Assembly (NCBI GenBank): GCA_949825045.1
Contig: OX463815.1
Coordinates: 33,595,356-33,659,355 of the forward strand
Length of the DNA: 64,000 bases
Direction: 5' to 3'
DNA from: Argyresthia goedartella
Taxonomy: Eukaryota; Arthropoda; Insecta; Lepidoptera; Argyresthiidae
The first letter of the stretch is position 1; the number at the start of each line of letters is the position of its first letter. Shown here piece after piece: positions 20,075-32,372 of this stretch. Under the pieces are notes generated by a model. It was given only the letters and a program-made list of their open reading frames with translations, did no database searches and was not told where the DNA came from. The position numbers and the translations under genes are program-made.

Positions 20075-21760
20075 TTCGGGTGCATTCAGGTGATGTTGAT
20101 CTGAACGCTCTCGATCAATTCCTCTCTGCTCCACCAGTTGTAATGGACCCCTCTATCAAGGAAGCCACTCTTCAGAGTCTGCGCTCTAGGTCATTGCCAA
20201 ACACCACTCCTTTCAACCTGAGCAATGTTAGAAGCTGTGGTTGGAAGCGACACGGTTAAGAAAGCATTTCTAGCAATTAGCTCCAAAGCTGTAGGAGATG
20301 ATAATATCTGCCAACAAATGATTCTAATTATCCTTTAATTCATAATTCATATTCATAATTCTTTATTGAACACAGTTATTTAATTCCTAATATCCTTGAT
20401 GATCTGCTTCCGGCCATAACATATTTTTTTAATTTCTCCATTTCAAATTGTTCATTCCCTACTGCTTGGAAACAAGCATTAGTTATCCCTCTCCCTAAAA
20501 TAACCAATCCCACCTCCTTTTGAGAGTATCGCCCCATTTCTATCCTGCCGATCCTTTCTAAAGTCGTCGAATCCACTTTTCATACTCAGGTCTCCCATTA
20601 TCTATCCTCTAAAAATCTACTCTTTTCAGTCTGGCTTTAGAACGAACGGGTCATAGTACTGTTACGGCTTTATTAAAAGTGACCGATGATATTCAGGTCG
20701 CCATGGATCAAAGGCAGCTCTCGGTGCTGGCTCTGCTGGACTTCAGCAGTGCCTTTAACTGTGTTGACTTCGACAGTCTCGTTGAACTTCTCAAATCTCT
20801 AAACGTCTCCTCCCTCTCTGCCAGCTGGTTTGAATCTTACCTAAGAAACCGAAAACAGTGTATCAAGTCGGAGGAGGCTTGTACGGAGTGGTGTGACCTC
20901 TCCTCCGGTGTCCCCTAAGGTGGAATTCTCTCTCCTCTTCTGTTCTCAATATTTATCAATTCCATATCCGATGTCCTTTCTTCTTCCTATCATCTCTACG
21001 CGGATGACCTTCAGATCTATCGTCACTTCTCTCCTGATGATGTAAATTCCGCTGTGGAGGCATTAAACACTGACTTGCTGGATGAGCATCGTTAATCCGA
21101 ATAAGTCCCACTTATTCGGATTAACCAGGAACCCAAATGACGATGCCTATAATCATGGCCTGTGAGGTCATTATTATAGGCACCAGACACTCTTTAATCA
21201 CGTGGCAGCAATTTTATGCCCCTTCTGTAACTTATAACGGTACTGTAATCATGTATAGTGATAAAGCTAAAAATCTGGGTGTCATCTTTGATAATCAACT
21301 GTCCTGGTCAATGCATGTTAATGAGGTCAGCAGGCGAGTTTACACAACCTTTCACTCTCTTTTGGTCAGAAAGTTCTGAAGTGTCCTTCAGAACTTTCTC
21401 CCTCGCCAGACCAAAATAACTCTCGCTCAGTCCCTTCTTCTGCCCCTCATTGATAATGCTGATGTTTGCTGGGTCAGCGCAAATGAAGAACAACATCTTC
21501 GGAATGCGCAAGTATGACCACGTATCTCAGCATCGTAGGGAGCTGAAGTGTCTACCGATTCGGCTTCGACGGGACTCTCATATCCTGTGTTTCCTTTATA
21601 ATATTTTGTGGAACCCTCGTTATACTTACTTCCTACGTGATTCGCTCCGAATTTATTTCCTCAAGCAGGCCTCGGAGAACTCATATGGCGTCTACGCTCA
21701 AATCTCCAGATCGCTCCACTGCAGCCTAAGAGCACGGGTTCACAATCGGTAATACAGTTT
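20075..21760 (+). pseudogene. non-LTR retrotransposon reverse transcriptase, truncated and broken
   Basis: Fragments show RT blocks: LALLDFSSAFNCVDFDSL, then LSSGVP interrupted by TAA at about 20917 where the family normally continues with Gln, then GGILSPLLFSIFINS and YADDLQIY near 21000. A later piece (SDKAKNLGVIFDNQLSW) is the usual post-catalytic segment. The order and YADD box fit the Jockey-type clade of LINEs. At least one nonsense and several frameshifts make it inactive. A related inverted fragment is at 26577-27245. Confidence 0.8.
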
Positions 21761-22049
21761 TTTTTTTAAATGGCGTATAAGTATATGCGGTTGTTAATGT
21801 AAAAAACCGATAAAGCCCGAATGGCTTGACCAAATGTATCTACCCTTTAACATGTGACGAACGTTTTATTGTTCGGTTAAAGACAAAAGACAAGACAAAG
21901 ACAAACATTTTTATTTGTTCATCATTGTTTGTAAAGCCTAACCAAGAATATAAAAACATCGCCATGTTGCGGAAAACCTATGAAACTTTTTCTTCAACTT
22001 GCAACACTTTCTTTAAAAAGTAATAAATGTCATCTGTCGATTGCTGTCA

Positions 22050-23200
22050 AAGTTGGGCGTCGATTGTGCATGGTATATTTCTTGTGTTTTGTGAGTGAAA
22101 ATGCCGAAAACTATTAACAGTAGCGAAAGAAAAGTTATTCACAATCTATCGAAATATTGGTCCGATAGAAAGTCTGAAGGATTGGACTATATTCCTCTAA
22201 ATTATATCTCCAGCCTTGTTGTCAACATGACTGTAGGTACGTCATATAGTATGTGCAATGTGAATTGGCTAATTTGTAACTATTTATAAGTAAAATATTT
22301 AGTTGTATATATGTATATATATATGTGATTTTGATTTATGTGCAATTAGGTATAAAATACATTAATTTTATTCTGTCCGAAAAGAAGTACCGTGTTTGAA
22401 ACGGCTGCTTGCAGCTCTTAAAGAATCCATAAATTATGTTGGTGGTAGAGATTCTTTTATTTTACTCTTACACAAATTAGGTTATAAATTTAAAAAAAGG
22501 TAGAAATCCAAGGACAGTACTTATGGAGCGACATGATATAGTGGCATGGAGGGACAGGTACCTATATGAAGTCAAAGATGTAAGGGAGAGTGGTTTGTCT
22601 GTTCTATACCTTAATGAAAGTAATATTCATACTTTGCTCAATCATGCAAAATGTTGGCAAAGCGAAAATGAGCCCCGCGTATCTAAATCTGTAGCTACAG
22701 GAAAAAGATAAATAATTGTTCTTTGTGGTGGCAAGACTGGATTCGTCCCTAATGCTTTGTTAATTTATAAAGACAAAGAAAAAGAAGCTGATTTCCATGA
22801 TGCCTTCAATAAGGCTAATTAAAAAAAAGGAGATTGAATAAATTATCACCCGATCTAAATAAACCCACCTGAATAGTCATGGACAATGCTGGATATCATT
22901 CTAGGCAAGTTAACAAACCTCCAAGCTCGGTTGATAGAAAAAATTTAATCGCAGAATGTCCTACATCAAATAATATAGCCTACCCTACCACCAAAAGTAT
23001 GTTGTTATCCCGCCGTATGTTGTATGGCCGCCATATCATTGTGACCTGAATCCGATAGAAATTATATGGGGCCTTGTTCAAAACTGTTTTGAGGATATTA
23101 CTGCTGATACATGGAATAATTGCTGTGAGCATACAAAAAACTAGAAGAGGAATATAGATGCAGGGGACTGGTAATTGAAAGATAAATTGAACTACTTATT
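22050..23200 (+). pseudogene. decayed IS630/Tc1-superfamily (DDE_3-type) transposase
   Basis: The N-terminus MPKTINSSERKVIHNLSKYW opens at 22101. A middle piece has MERHDIVAWRDRYLYEVKD and YLNES, where the family has an Asp (YLDE), so the first catalytic residue is lost. A C-terminal piece has MDNAGYHSR and DLNPIEIIWGLV. Frames are interrupted between pieces. The maT element lies just beyond its 3' end. Confidence 0.7.
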
Positions 23201-23388
23201 ATAAATGATGGCGGCAGTGATAGTGAAACATCCAATTTTACAACTGACAATAAGTCTGATATGTCTAGAATTTAATCAGTATAATCTGATCATGAAGATC
23301 ATGAAATGTCAGATTCATATGTTGTTATTCATATTTGTTGAACATTTAGATTCCGAATTTGATGACTAATGAAAAAAATTAATACATA

Positions 23389-24696
23389 CACAGTCAGGTC
23401 ATAAGTTCTGTCACACAATAAAAACTTTTGAATTTAGAACGCTGGCCACAAAAAAGTTTATTGAATTCGAATTTCGAATTTTTCATGAAAATAAAAATGT
23501 GTACCTTTTAGAATTTTCCTCATTTTTAAATATGGAGTGGACACTTAAAGAAGACCGTGTCACAGTTATTGCGTTGCATCGTTGCGGTTACGGGCCAATT
23601 CAGATTTTCGACTTACTGAAAAATTTGAATATAACCAAAAGATTCGTTTATCGTACCTTAAAACGATACAATGAAGACTCTAGTGTAGATGACAGGTCAA
23701 GAAGTGGTCGCCCTCGCTCTGTTAGGACTCCAGCAGTGATAAAAGCTGTGAAGGCGCGAATTCAAAGAAATCCCATACGTAAGCAGAAACTGTTGGCCCT
23801 TCAGATGGGGTTAAGCAGGACCACGGTGAAAAGGGTGTTAAATGAAGACTTAGGGCTTAGGGCATATCGAAAAAAAACAGGACATCGTTTGGACGCTCGT
23901 TTAATGGACCTGAAACTGAAGAGATGCCGCGCTTTGTTGAAGCGGTACGCGGGAAAAAAGCATCGTGAAATGCTTTTTTCGGATGAAAAAATTTTCACCG
24001 TGGAAGAGAGCTACAACAAACAAAATGATAAGATGTACGCACACAGCAGTGAAGAAATGAGCAACCGTATTCCGCGTGTCCAACGAGGTCATTTTCCATC
24101 CTCGCTCATGGTTTGGTTGGGAGTCTCTTATTGGGGCTTAACTGAGGTATATTTTTGTGAGAAAGGCGTAAAAACGAATGCAGTTGTGTATCAAAATACA
24201 GTCCTCAAGAACCTTGTGGAACCTGTTTCTCATACCATGTTTAATAACAGGCACTGGGTATTCCAACAAGATTCTGCGCCAGCTCATAGAGTGAAAAGCA
24301 CACAGGACTGGCTGGCGGCGCGTGAAATCGACTTCATCCGGCACGAAGACTGGCCCTCCTCCAGTCCAGATTTGAGTCCGTTAGATTACAAGATATGGCA
24401 ACACTTGGAGGAAAATGCCTGCTCAAAGCCTCATCCTGATTTGGAGTCACTCAAGGCATCCTTGATTAAGGCAGCCGCCGATATTGACATGGACCTCGTT
24501 CGTGCTGCGATAGAAGACTGGCCGCGCAGAATAAAGGCCTGTATTCAAAATCGCGGGGTCATTTTCAATAAACTTTATTACCATAAGAATCTATGTTTTA
24601 TTAAGTTCATTTTGCTATATAAATGTTTACATAAATAATAAACATGTCTAAATTATTTCATATTGCACATGTGACAGAACTTATGACCTGACTATG
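23389..24696 (+). mobile_element. complete 1308-bp mariner of DD37D (maT) type
   Basis: Inverted ends of 27 bp begin 'cacagtcaggtcataag' and differ by one base. They are flanked on both sides by a TA target duplication (23387-23388 and 24697-24698). The single internal ORF is uninterrupted. Size, TA duplication and ends fit an intact mariner insertion. Confidence 0.93.
23532..24638 (+). CDS. maT/DD37D mariner transposase, apparently intact
   Basis: The start is set at the ATG at 23532, giving 368 residues (MEWTLKEDRV); an in-frame ATG at 23499 adds 11 residues from the 5' leader. The N-terminal half carries paired helix-turn-helix DNA-binding segments, with RSRSGRPRSVRT as the hook-like linker. 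The catalytic Asp residues are in FSDEKIF, FQQDSAPAHR and SPDLSPLDYKIW. The last two are 37 residues apart, which defines DD37D. The enzyme cuts and pastes the element at TA sites. No stop or frameshift is present, so activity is possible. Confidence 0.93.
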   Translation: MEWTLKEDRVTVIALHRCGYGPIQIFDLLKNLNITKRFVYRTLKRYNEDSSVDDRSRSGRPRSVRTPAVIKAVKARIQRNPIRKQKLLALQMGLSRTTVKRVLNEDLGLRAYRKKTGHRLDARLMDLKLKRCRALLKRYAGKKHREMLFSDEKIFTVEESYNKQNDKMYAHSSEEMSNRIPRVQRGHFPSSLMVWLGVSYWGLTEVYFCEKGVKTNAVVYQNTVLKNLVEPVSHTMFNNRHWVFQQDSAPAHRVKSTQDWLAAREIDFIRHEDWPSSSPDLSPLDYKIWQHLEENACSKPHPDLESLKASLIKAAADIDMDLVRAAIEDWPRRIKACIQNRGVIFNKLYYHKNLCFIKFILLYKCLHK

Positions 24697-24698
24697 TA

Positions 24699-25067
24699 TA
24701 ATGGTTTTATTTTCCATATTTTAACCCGATTACTTTCTTTACTTACTTTAGTGGAAGATTACATGGTGGCTAATGTGACTTCCAAAATGAGAGACTTTAA
24801 TATGCAAGTGTTTCATAATAACAACACACGAGTATTTTAATGCCTAATAATGTACAGTTACATACATTGCTTTATCTCTACATATCATAAGCTTTCTATG
24901 ATTGTTAATTTATAGTTATATTCAAAATGTAAGTTCTATTTTAAAATAAGTTTGGCAATTAGCGAAGCGGCCAATTTGCATGGGTATATTATACTTAACA
25001 TCAGACAAGGTTTTTTATGTTCCTGGTTGGGCTTTTTTTAACTAGGTTTTATATTATTTATCGTATC
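24699..25067. other. gene-free spacer
   Basis: AT-rich sequence with no recognisable gene or element between the maT insertion and the next repeat. Confidence 0.4.
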
Positions 25068-25335
25068 ATAAACCCTCTTTACTGCGTCCAAAAACCGCAT
25101 AATGTTGTAACTACTTGGTAAAAACTCATTTCTTATCTGAATATTGATACATTATTACCATAAGTTGGGTTCCTGAACACATCAAAGAGCTTATGATATG
25201 TGTGTAGATAAACTAGTTAATGTAACTGTACATAATTAGGTATTAAAACTCTCGAGTGATATTATTATGAAACTCACTCTCGAGTTTTCATGCCCTCCAT
25301 TATGTATAAGTCACATAAACTACTATTACAGTTTT
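25068..25335. mobile_element. foldback/MITE-type repeat, internally deleted copy
   Basis: It shares 'cgtatcataaaccctcttta', 'cttatgatatgtgtgtagat' and a hairpin 'aaaactctcgagtg'/'actctcgagtttt' with the longer copy at 30656-31147. This copy lacks the middle section. Confidence 0.75.
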
Positions 25336-25627
25336 TCAAATAATGGTACCCAGTTGTACTAGGTTTACAAATATTAACATCTTAAATCTGAATCCGTCTG
25401 CCCTGCCAGACACAAAAACAATGTCGGCATATTCTTCATTAGAAAAACCAGCCATAACGGGAAGCTTTTGACCCGCCCAGAACACATTGAAGAAAATCCA
25501 AGACGTAAAGAAACAATGTGTGAAATTATCCCAATGAAATAGAAATTAAAGAGTAAAGAGGTTTAATTTAGTTCAATCCAATTAATTTCAATTTCGTGCG
25601 CTGTTTAGTGCATTGGAAATGCATTAG

Positions 25628-25906
25628 GCGGTGAGAAGCTATCTTGACGACTGTTTTCACAATTGCTGGATCGGCAGAGACAGGCCTATTCCTTGGCCTG
25701 CTCGTTTACCAGACCTGACCCCAATGGAATATTTTGTGTGGGGCAGAGCCAAAAAACTGGTCTATTCTAACGTAGCCATCAACACAAAAGAAGTGTCGAT
25801 TTCAAAAGTAAGAATGGCTTTCGACACCGTGAAAGATGAAATGATGCTCAAAATCACGACCACAGAAGTCCAAAAACGGGCTCGTGTCTGCGAGAGGAAC
25901 CAATGA
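25628..25906 (+). pseudogene. Tc1/mariner-superfamily transposase C-terminal fragment
   Basis: About 90 residues are open, with WIGRDRPIPWPARLPDLTPM and EYFVWGRAKKLVY, the terminal catalytic block and downstream helix of DDE_3-like transposases. Nothing upstream encodes the first two catalytic Asp residues, so this is a fragment. Confidence 0.65.
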
Positions 25907-26576
25907 TCTCATTTCGAGCATGAATAGCATAAATTTAATAAATTAAAAAGGCAGACAGTCTTTTTGACAAAAACGTCTGTTTTTCTCCCTCAAACTGGTT
26001 AGTAGGTCATAACTTCAAGAATGTGTGAGGTATCTATGTCAATAATACCTTAAATGAAAGATCATTAACAAAAAATTATTTTATAAAGATTTGCACATAA
26101 AAAACTCACTTGTTTTTGTTAAATGAGGTCCGAAAAACTTATTTTATTGATGATTGTAATTTGCCGTGCTCTTCAATGGTCTGTAAAAACCAAGTCTGAC
26201 GTCACAAATCAAGATTTATTAGAATGCTTTTTAAGTTATTTATTAGAATCAATTATAAAATAATGCAATTATTATTTAGTTTTGCAATAATAATCACTTA
26301 ACTGTGAAAATCTGTTTTTTTTTTTCAAAAACACTAAATAATCAATAAAAATTTAACGGTAAGACTTCGCCATATGTATGTTTGGCCAAATGGTTCTAAA
26401 TGGTATGTACTAACTTCGGTTTAAGTCTTTGCATCGATCTACCGGACACCCTGTATATATTAACAAAGTATTACATACTTTATCTTAATACGGAAGAGAA
26501 TAGAGATGCAGTTTAAATATTTTGATTAAAATGAAAAGGATGGACTATTATCTCTAATAGCGCAGGGAAGTGCGTT
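25907..26576. other. gene-free stretch with possible transposon end
   Basis: A sequence 'ctaccggacaccctgtat' near 26438-26455 looks like a DNA transposon end. Nothing else was identified. Confidence 0.35.
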
Positions 26577-27245
26577 TCACAGTCGGATTGCCCTTAATCT
26601 GAAGGAGAGTTCATAAGCAACAGTGTTGTGCTGAGGAGTTGAGAGAAGAGACACCGTGTTGGATCTGCGATTCCTGTCCCTGGAGAAAAGGATCTCGAAA
26701 CGTTCACGAAGATAGGTGGAGTAGCCCAGATTCATCAAGATATTAAAAAGGTAGGAGAGAATGTGCATATCACGGCGAAGACGAAAGCCACCCACAAAAA
26801 TCCCACTAATTCAGTCAACTTAACTGTTCATTTTAACCAGTGGGAATAAAGGGATTAATGAAAGCAGAAGGGACTGAGCAAGGGTGATTTAGTCTGCTGT
26901 GGCAGGAAGTACTGCAATCTCTGGAGGGAGTGAAAAGACGCAGACTCGCCTGCTTGCCTCACAGTCATGGGGCGACCAGGACTGCAGGTTATCAAAAACA
27001 ACCCCAAGGTTCTTGGCTTTCTCGCTACACGAGATTATGGTAATATCAAACATTACAGGAGCGACGGGCATTTTCTGTAATAGATTGAGAGTGTGCCGTG
27101 TTGCCATAATCATGGCTTGAAATTTACCCGGGTTGACCAGTAGCCCATACGAAAGAGACCATTGCCTGATAATATCAAGGACAGCATTCAACGCCTCTAT
27201 AGTCAGAGTCATATCACACGGAGAGAAGTATATAATTGACAACAT
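26577..27245 (-). pseudogene. non-LTR reverse transcriptase fragment, minus orientation
   Basis: It encodes SEKAKNLGVVFDNLQSWSPH and RRDMHILSYLFNILMNLGYS, the same post-catalytic segments as in the copy at 20075-21760. It starts downstream of the catalytic box and is broken into two frames. Confidence 0.75.
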
Positions 27246-28598
27246 TTCAAATAATTTAATTTTAATAGCTAATTCAAAGGTTGGCCGAGAGGTTCAAGGA
27301 TTTTTATCTTCCAAAATTTAGATTTTTCATATTTAAATTAATTTTCAAAACTTGAGTTTTTGGAAAAGTTAATGTTGGCATAATGGACCAGAACATAAAA
27401 AAATGACAATGTCAAGGCTTTGTCTTTGCCTGTCCCAGAAACTAAAAAAAAAAAAACTGCGTTCGGTTTGAACGTCTCAGTTGACGCCCGGCATGAGCCC
27501 ACCTTACATGCTATCTCTTTTGCAGGCGTATAACTTGTATAGTGCTATTCTTCTGTTAGTTTTATGCGGATGTGAGTGGACGATCAAACAAATCGAACGC
27601 ACGGTTATGCTAAATACGATACAAGTTAGATGTTGAGGTGACATTGAAAGCTAGTGTCAGGTAGTATTTTTTTAATGCTAGGCAAAGGTAATGTAGTGGT
27701 TATGCCTACATCCTCGATATCTGAATTATTTTCAAAGTATCTTTAAAACGAATGAAAATAAAAATATATTTAAATATGTTTCGTATAAGTAAGCATTCAA
27801 ATAAATCTCAATGGACACTAAATCTTTTTACCTACACAAAAATGACATGTTGTCAATTGGAGGGCATCTGCGTAAAGGTGATAACAAGAAGTAAGGACGT
27901 CGGAGATGGAGTTAATATATACTGAGAAGAGAAGGTTTTCTCATTTTGGTACGCTTGATCATTGTTTCCATCCCAAATTCATGCTTAACGATGCTTACAT
28001 CCCGAATCACGTTGAAGAGCCATTTCACACTACCTGTGTCAGACCGACTGTTCACATTAGGCGACCCGATTAAACAATCGGATCCAACTCATTTGTATGG
28101 ATCTGACACCTTGGCCAGATATAGAGTAAACTGGTTCTAACACTAATTAATAAACATATCATAGGCTTTACCCATACGTGGCAACAGAGGAACCCAGGAT
28201 TAGCCAGTTCAAAAAAAAGTTGGAAGGAGAAAAACACATCGTGCCTTGCGTAGACATTTCGCTACGCGGCTGCTACGATGCTACGGTAATAAATTGCGAA
28301 ATATATATTTACTTCAATGATTTAAGTGGTAATATCGAGTAATACAACTACTAAATTATGATAAGACGGAGGACCTACTTAAAATTACTACTTAGCTACA
28401 TAGGTAGCATTTTAAAACTGCTTATAGATGTAGTTTCAAAATGTATACAAGGCAACTTTTCTAAATGCATATTTTTATTAATCTGAAACGCGATTGATAG
28501 ACATAGTAACGTTGTATTACTCACCCTCTCACACACACTTACTCACACTCATACTACACATAGAGAGGTTCACCCATTCACGCATTTTTATCCTTTTT
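27246..28598. other. gene-free stretch
   Basis: No supported gene. A segment at about 28040-28135 ('cagaccgactgttcacatta') may be a DNA transposon end. Confidence 0.35.
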
Positions 28599-28985
28599 AG
28601 GGTTCCGTACCCAACGGGTAAGAACGGAACCCTATTACTAAGACTTCGCTGTCCGTCCGTCTGTCACCAGGCTGTATCTCAAGAACCTAGCTAGCTAGAG
28701 AGTTGAAATTTTCACAGAAAATTTTCACAGCGGCAACAGAAATACATAATATTTCTGTTGCCGCTATAACAACAAATACTAAAAAACAGGATAAAAGAAA
28801 TATTTAAGGGGGCTCCCATACAACAATTCTTTCAATACCACATACAAACTTATGGATGCATCTGGTTACGTACATGGAGTGTGAAAGTAACCGCACCAAT
28901 AACTTTGTAAACAATATTTTGCTGTGTAAAATCCAAACTATTCACTCCACACCATCGCTTCCATAGAACGGTGGTACGGAACCCT
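28599..28985. mobile_element. 387-bp MITE-like element with 'agggttccgtacc' inverted ends
   Basis: The ends 'agggttccgtacc' and 'ggtacggaaccct' are exact inverse complements. The interior holds 'ctgtccgtccgtctgtcacc' and 'tgttgccgctataacaac' and no ORF. A 5' fragment recurs at 46338-46506 and a weak relative near 37650. Confidence 0.75.
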
Positions 28986-30393
28986 TCGTGCGCGGTTTAG
29001 ACTCGCACTTGACCGGTTTTTTCATTATTTTATTGTCTACAGTTAGTTTTTATTTGTTTCAGTCGTTTGCCTTGGAATCGTGTAACAAAATATAGCAAAT
29101 TCATTTTTGGCACTGTAGCGTGAAATACAGGTTTACACCTAGCTCATGCTCAGCTGTTCCAATTATAATTTGTCATATCTTTAGCTTAGTCCTTTACATA
29201 ATGAACTTTTTCTGACTGTTTCTGTTGAATAAATATTTTATTATTATTAAAAAAAACCTGTGGATAGAGTATCTAACGTGAAACTCACGAGCGTGGGCTT
29301 TGAAAAAAAAAAAAAAGTGATATTACAATGTTCAAGATTACTTAAATGACAGGACTGTATGGGGTTAATCTGGCTCAACACAGACCTTGCTGTTAATCAT
29401 TTTGTAATTATTTATTCCAGCTTATTAAATAAAAATAAATCATAATTGTATTAGTTAAGCACAACCTATTTTTAAAAGAGATCTAAAAATCAATCTGTGG
29501 GAGTTTCTACGCCCTTCTTCTCCCACAGTGGTCCAATGTAGAGAAGAGGCAAAAAATGACGTTTGCTAAGTATTATGTAAATATCTACAGTAATAAAGTA
29601 CTTTTGAGTTTGAGTTTGAGTTTGGTTTTCACTCGACTGGAAAAGGTACTGTGGTATCTAGCAGGAATGCCTGTAGGTACTAAGTTCTTGATAGATTAGG
29701 CTTGTTTTAAAATGCTACCTAATATGATGGGAGGTAAGGAAAGAAAGGCATTGCAATAAAACCCATTAATATAACGTCGTATTATTTATTTTCGTCTGTG
29801 ACTCAGCCATTGGATACAACGTACGGCGTTTATTTGTTAAGTACACGTTTTTACGCTACCTTTTACCAAATTTCGAAATACTGATATTACTTTTGTGGGG
29901 TCCGCAAGACCCCGCAACGCAAACGTACCAACGGGTTAGTGCGGGGAGGCGAAGACAATATTTACAATAGTCCTGTGCATTTGAGGGTTAAAATAAGTTA
30001 TTATTGTCTACGGATGCCTTTGTTGACTTTAAGTAGAAGACGAAAGCAAATCAGCCCCCTTAATCACTATCTTTACTCCACAACCAAACCAAAATCCACT
30101 GATCCCGGGGGGCGGCCAAAACCAGAACTAAAGTCGACAGTATTAAATGTCATTCGTTATTCATTGACGCCAGCGACGCCGTCACCGATGGCGAAGATAA
30201 CACAAACTTTTGGTAGAGGGCACTGTATGTTTGTAAACACAGAGTGTTACCTTCATCTGAGGTTCTGTGGAAATCTGGATATTGACAATTTATTTACCTG
30301 AAATCGAAACTCTTTGCATAAACTTTGCTTTACTTACTTTTACTGATTAATTTGTAAGTAACTCTTTGCTTAGTCACTCTGTGTTTATTATGA
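28986..30393. other. gene-free stretch
   Basis: AT-rich sequence with short poly-A/T runs. Open frames near 29939-30301 are short, have no recognisable domain and show no splice support. Confidence 0.35.
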
Positions 30394-30625
30394 CGACCGG
30401 TTTAGCTTAGCTTGTAGTAACCCTGCCTACGAAGCTGACGGTCCTGGGTTCGAATCCCGGTAAGTGCAAATATTTGTGTGATGAGCATGAATATTTGTTT
30501 CTTTGTCTTTGATGTTTTCTATGTCTTTACCTAAGTATTTCTCTCTATTAAATATATCGTCGTCTAGTACCCATAACACAAGCCTTGTTGAGCTTACTAT
30601 GGGCCTAGTTCGATTTGTGTAAGAT
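30394..30625 (+). mobile_element. SINE family B copy
   Basis: The tRNA-like head has 'gggttcgaatcccggtaag'; then 'gcaaatatttgtgtgatgag' and 'tcgtcgtctagtacccataa'. Confidence 0.75.
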
Positions 30626-30655
30626 TGTCCTCCAATTTTTATTTATTTATTATTG

Positions 30656-31147
30656 TATCTACACACGTATCATAAACCCTCTTTACTGCGTTCAAAAACC
30701 GCACGTTACGATCAGCATTATGTCAAACTACTTGGTAAAAACTCGTTTCGTATCTGGAAAACTACACATAATGGTCATTATGTGTAGTTTTTCTACATAT
30801 AATGACATTCAAATTTCGAACGCCGACGCCCACCCGCGTGCCGTCCCTAGTTTGTCTGTGAAGTTGGTACTGACATTCAAATTTCGAACGCCGACGCCCG
30901 TCTGCGTGAAGTTGGTACTAAAGAACAAGCTAAACAATTGCAGAACCACAATGCCGGTCAAACATGCGGTTCCTGAACACATCAAAGAGAGCTTATGATA
31001 TGTGTGTAGATAAACTAGTGTATGTAACTGTACATAATTAGGCATTAAAACTCTCGAGTGATATTATTATGAAACTCGCCTTCGGCTCGTTTCTTAAACC
31101 CACTCTCGAGTTTTAATGCCCTCCATGATGCAGCAGTCACATAAACT
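30656..31147. mobile_element. foldback/MITE-type repeat, longest copy
   Basis: A core of 357 bp (30656-31012) is bounded by inverted 'tatctacacacgtatcataa' ends. Inside are a hairpin 'aaaactacacataatg'/'cattatgtgtagtttt' and a doubled segment 'gacattcaaatttcgaacgc'. A flanking module to 31147 carries the 'ctctcgag' hairpin and also recurs beside the copies at 25068 and 43387, so it belongs to the mobile unit or a composite. Confidence 0.75.
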
Positions 31148-31789
31148 ACTAATCTTCACCCTCCACGTGGTATCCTGTACTAATATGACAGTTTGCTTTC
31201 CCATTGAGATTGTGCCACAGTTTGAAAGTCAATTGACGTTTAATTTATCACTCAACCGTCACAGTTTCATATTTTTCAGTGGAGTTGAGTTAACGATAAG
31301 GGGATTGGTTAAATATTAGTATATATTTAATTATATTTTGCTGATTCGTTAATTTATGCATATGTTTACAATGTAATAAACGTACATTTTACTAGTCAAT
31401 CAAATAGGCATCATAAATTCGGATATTTTTTACATCAACATTACAAAAGTATTAATATATCAACAGCTTAAAGATTTAATACAGATGTAGTCTAAGAATT
31501 ATTGTTACTTTGGTTTCACACGGAATTTGATTTGTAAATTATACAACTTCAACAAAATATGAATAAACGTATAGTATTAAAAATATAGTTTACCCGTCTA
31601 ATATTCAAATCTTACCGACAGAAAGATGAAAACGAAGACAAAAGTCTCCAAGTGTGAACTCATGAATTTGACAAAATCCGTGTAAAACAAATACTACTCA
31701 AAGTACAAAATAGCTACGCAGTGTTGGTCACACCGCCGCCCCTCCACGCACGCCCGTCTCGAAGCCAACAGAAGCCGTGCACCGTAGTC
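31148..31789. other. gene-free stretch
   Basis: AT-rich sequence with no identifiable gene. Confidence 0.35.
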
Positions 31790-32372
31790 TCTACATGCAA
31801 TAACTACATTCCACATAGTCACTAGATGTACTGTAGCTATGACTGTAGTCATTACATGCATTATAGTTACTACATGTTACATATTTACGGGATGCATAGT
31901 TGTGACTACATGCACCGTAGTTACTACATGAAGTAACTATAGGTATGCCTCATAGTCACTAAATGTACCGAAGTCACTACATGGATCATAGTCACTTGCT
32001 CTAAATTTACTATATGGACTGCAGTCACTATGTAGTGAACTATGTAGTCACTGTGGGGCACATGTGAACCCAGTACAGTCATTGGATGCAAAGTAGTCAC
32101 TACATGCACCGTAGTCACTTACTACATACAACGTAGTCACTTAATACAAGGAACATAGTCACTACATGCTGTAGTTGCTACATACAACGTAGTTACTACA
32201 TGCACTGTAGTCATTATATGCATTGTAGTCACTACATGCATCGTAGTCACTACATGTATCATAGTCACTACATGTATCGTAGTCACTACATGCATTGTAG
32301 ATACTTCATGAATCGTAGTCACTATATGCATCGTAGTCACTACATGCATTGTAGACACTACACACTGTCGCC
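31790..32372. repeat. 18-bp minisatellite 'catcgtagtcactacatg'
   Basis: About 580 bp of imperfect 18-bp units, tightest at 32200-32370. Because 18 is a multiple of three, the array produces open frames on both strands (a HVVTTM-type hexapeptide on -). These are repeat artefacts, not genes. Confidence 0.88.

Noticed and set aside
30409..30475. Possible tRNA gene (good B box)
   Set aside because: The body that follows matches the SINE copies at 19824 and 41464; no convincing anticodon stem was seen. Called a SINE.
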